Source: Kosakonia sp. SMBL-WEM22 (GTDB lineage Bacteria; Pseudomonadota; Gammaproteobacteria; Enterobacterales; Enterobacteriaceae). From it: a stretch of DNA of 64,000 nt. Position numbers and translations under genes: made by a program. Within the stretch, counting starts at the first letter, position 1; the number at the start of each line of letters is the position of its first letter. Below the pieces are notes generated by a model that saw only the letters and a list, made by a program, of their open reading frames with translations, was not told the DNA's origin and searched no databases. Location: the NCBI RefSeq assembly GCF_014490785.1, contig NZ_CP051488.1:3224001-3288000 (forward strand), in the 5' to 3' direction. This document shows, one piece after another, positions 62,292-64,000 of this stretch.

Positions 62292-62735
62292 GCCATCCGG
62301 CAATGGCGCAATGCCTGATGGCGCTGCGCTTATCAGGCCTACAAAAGCAACACCATCCCGAGCCGTAGGCCGGATAAAGCGCATGCCGCCATCCGGCAAT
62401 GCCGCAGTGCCTGATGGCGCTTTGCTTATCAGGCCTACAAAAGCAACACCATCCCGAGCCGTAGGCCGGATAAGGCGCATGCCGCCATCCGGCAATAGCG
62501 CAGTGCCTGATGGCGCTTTGCTTATCAGGCCAACAAAAGCGAAACTATCTCAAGCCGTAGGCCGGAAAAGGCGCAAGCCGCCATCCGGCAATGACGCAGT
62601 GCCTGATGGCGCTTTGCTTATCAGGCCTACAAAAGCAAAATCTCCTGCGAGTCCGTCGGCCGGATAAGGCGCATGCCGCCATCCGGCAATGGCGCAGTGC
62701 CTGATGGCGCTTTGCTTATCAGGCCTACAAAAGCA
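62292..62735. repeat. Tandem REP array of five ~96-bp units after nfo
   Basis: Each unit has two inverted REPs (GCCGCCATCCGGCAAT and TGATGGCGCTTTGCTTATCAG forms) with a GCCTACAAAAGC spacer. The core CATCCGG recurs at 62294, 62390, 62486, 62582 and 62680. Only a few substitutions separate copies (for example AAGCG, GGCCAAC), so the array grew recently. It lies between nfo and the fruA terminator. Confidence 0.9.
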
Positions 62736-62756
62736 AACCAGCCCTTTTGCGGGCAT

Positions 62757-62784
62757 AAAAAAAGGCCGCTAAGCGGCCTTTTTT
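62757..62784. terminator. Bidirectional terminator between nfo/REP array and fruA
   Basis: AAAAAAGGCCGC / GCGGCCTTTTTT around TAA: flanking A and T runs allow termination in both directions. It is 13 bp after the fruA stop. Confidence 0.9.
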
Positions 62785-62797
62785 CTGTTTCTACGGC

Positions 62798-64000
62798 TCA
62801 GGCAACTTTCGCGGCCATCTCCGTTTCCGGACGTTTCAGCAGGGCATAAAGCAGACCCGACAGCAGCGTACCAGCAACGATCGCCAACAGGTAACCGAGC
62901 ACCGGAGTGATAGCACCCGGGATCAGCAGTACGAACAGACCACCGTGCGGTGCCATCAGTTTGGCACCAATCGCCATGGAGATAGCACCCGTCAGCGCGC
63001 CACCGGCGATACAGCATGGGATAACACGCATAGGATCGCGCGCCGCAAACGGAATCGCCCCTTCAGAGATAAAGCACAGACCCAGCACCAGCGCCGCTTT
63101 ACCGCCTTCACGCTGACCTTTATCGAACTTGTTACGTGCTACCAGCGTTGCCAGACCCATCGCCAGCGGGGGCACCATACCGGCCGCCATGATCGCCGCC
63201 ATCGGCGCGTAGGTTTGCGTACTCAGCAGCCCGACACCAAAGGCGTAGGCCGCTTTGTTCACCGGACCACCCATATCGGTACACATCATGCCACCGAGGA
63301 TCGCGCCCAGCAGAACGGCGTTCGCTGTACCCATGGTTTGCAGCCAGGAGGTGAGACCTGCAAGGATTTTCGCTACCGGCGTACCGATAAGGTAGATCAT
63401 CGCCAGGCCAACAATCAGGCTGGAGAAGAGCGGAATAATCAGGATCGGTTTCAGCGCTTCCATACTTGGCGGCAGCTTGAAGCCTTTGCTGATCGCTTTC
63501 GCGATGTAACCGGCAAGGAAACCAGCAATGATACCGCCGATAAAGCCAGACCCGGTGCTTACCGCCAGCATACCGCCGATCAGACCCGGCGTCAGACCCG
63601 GACGGTCAGCAATGGAGAAGGCGATAAAGCCTGCCAGCACCGGCACCATCAGCGCAAACGCTGTACCGCCGCCGATCTTCATCAGCGCCGCCGCCAGCGT
63701 GCCCTCTTCTTTAAACGCGGTAATACCAAAGGCGAAGGAGAGTGCGATCAGCAGACCGCCCGCCACCACCATCGGCAGCATGTAAGAGACACCGGTCAGC
63801 AGGTGACGATAGGCGCCCGCGCTCTCTTTTTTGCCTTCTGAAGCTTCAGACTTCCCTTGCGTGGATGGCTGATAGGGCTTTGCTTCCGCTACTGCTTTAT
63901 CCAGCTCCTGCGCCGTTTTCTTCAGCGCAAGGCCCGTCGAGGTGCGGTACATCGGTTTACCGGCAAACTTCGCCAGGTCAACTTCGATATCCGCCGCAAC
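62798..64000 (-). CDS. fruA: Fructose PTS permease EIIBC (5' part beyond window)
   Basis: Imports fructose as fructose-1-phosphate. About 400 codons are seen; the E. coli protein is 563 aa, so the N-terminal EIIB' domain is missing. Seen: the end of the EIIB domain (EVDLAKFAGKPMYRTSTG), a linker, then EIIC with about eight helices, GGMMCTDMGGPVNKAAYAFG and FISEGAIPFAARDP, and a stop at 62798. fruBK should lie beyond the right edge. Confidence 0.97.
   Translation of the reverse strand, partial: VAADIEVDLAKFAGKPMYRTSTGLALKKTAQELDKAVAEAKPYQPSTQGKSEASEGKKESAGAYRHLLTGVSYMLPMVVAGGLLIALSFAFGITAFKEEGTLAAALMKIGGGTAFALMVPVLAGFIAFSIADRPGLTPGLIGGMLAVSTGSGFIGGIIAGFLAGYIAKAISKGFKLPPSMEALKPILIIPLFSSLIVGLAMIYLIGTPVAKILAGLTSWLQTMGTANAVLLGAILGGMMCTDMGGPVNKAAYAFGVGLLSTQTYAPMAAIMAAGMVPPLAMGLATLVARNKFDKGQREGGKAALVLGLCFISEGAIPFAARDPMRVIPCCIAGGALTGAISMAIGAKLMAPHGGLFVLLIPGAITPVLGYLLAIVAGTLLSGLLYALLKRPETEMAAKVA

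Noticed and set aside
61554..62667. Long open frames over nfo and the REP array on both strands
   Set aside because: Antisense to nfo or read from REP units; no ribosome site or family.
62292..62735. Evenly spaced repeat resembling a CRISPR array
   Set aside because: The 96-bp period is too long, units are paired REPs, there are no unique spacers of 30-35 bp and no cas genes are near.
1..64000. tRNA or rRNA genes, prophage or insertion sequence
   Set aside because: No cloverleaf-like CCA-ended sequence, no rRNA motif, no transposase or integrase frame was seen on reading; a dedicated scan was not possible.

Overview
The window is chromosomal DNA from a member of the Enterobacteriaceae. Gene order from mrp-metG to fruA follows the E. 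coli K-12 47-49 minute region almost gene for gene: mrp, metG, yehR, yehS, btsR-btsS, mlrA, yohO, yehWXY-osmF, bglX, dld, pbpG, yohC, yohD, yohF, yohP, dusC, yohJK, cdd, sanA, mglCAB, galS, yeiB, folE, yeiG, cirA, lysP, yeiE, yeiH, nfo, fruA. High GC coding DNA, enterobacterial REP elements and several non-E. coli insertions suggest a genus such as Enterobacter, Kosakonia or a close relative. The genus cannot be fixed from sequence reading alone.

Left end (1-8650): a galactan locus made of an endo-beta-1,4-galactanase (cut by the window edge), two MalG/MalF-type permeases, a binding protein and a divergent MsmX/UgpC-type ATPase. The control region between the binding-protein and ATPase genes holds a CRP site and repeated LacI-family-like half sites. 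Then come a zinc-type alcohol dehydrogenase, an RcnB-like periplasmic protein and a GNAT acetyltransferase. A 0.6-kb non-coding stretch follows, with REP elements flanking a GC-rich, hairpin-dense element that I cannot assign to any family.

Core block 1 (8650-28850): Mrp and MetG, lipoprotein YehR, YehS, the BtsS/BtsR pyruvate-sensing system, the curli regulator MlrA, membrane miniprotein YohO, the OsmF ABC system, periplasmic beta-glucosidase BglX, D-lactate dehydrogenase, a PAT-like acetyltransferase not found here in E. coli, PBP7, YohC, a DedA protein, an SDR oxidoreductase and miniprotein YohP.

Accessory block (28850-38118): a tandem terminator/REP array, a periplasmic metallo-beta-lactamase-fold hydrolase divergent from a LysR regulator, and a BglG-controlled beta-glucoside operon. 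The operon order is OprD-type porin, SurE-family periplasmic phosphatase, bglG, bglF, 6-phospho-beta-glucosidase. A BglG-type RNA antiterminator overlapping a terminator lies both in front of the operon and between bglG and bglF. Porin and SurE genes are unusual partners for a bgl operon.

Core block 2 (38119-64000): dusC, the YohJ/YohK pair, cytidine deaminase with a near-perfect CRP site, sanA, an unassigned ORF and a BssS-like miniprotein, the galactose mgl operon with its repressor galS, yeiB-folE, a YbfB-type MFS transporter, yeiG, the siderophore receptor cirA with a Fur box, lysP, an inserted polar-amino-acid ABC operon, yeiE/yeiH, nfo, a five-unit REP array, and fruA running off the right edge. 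Sugar and glycoside uptake (galactan, beta-glucosides, galactose, fructose) dominates the window, which fits a plant- or gut-associated lifestyle.
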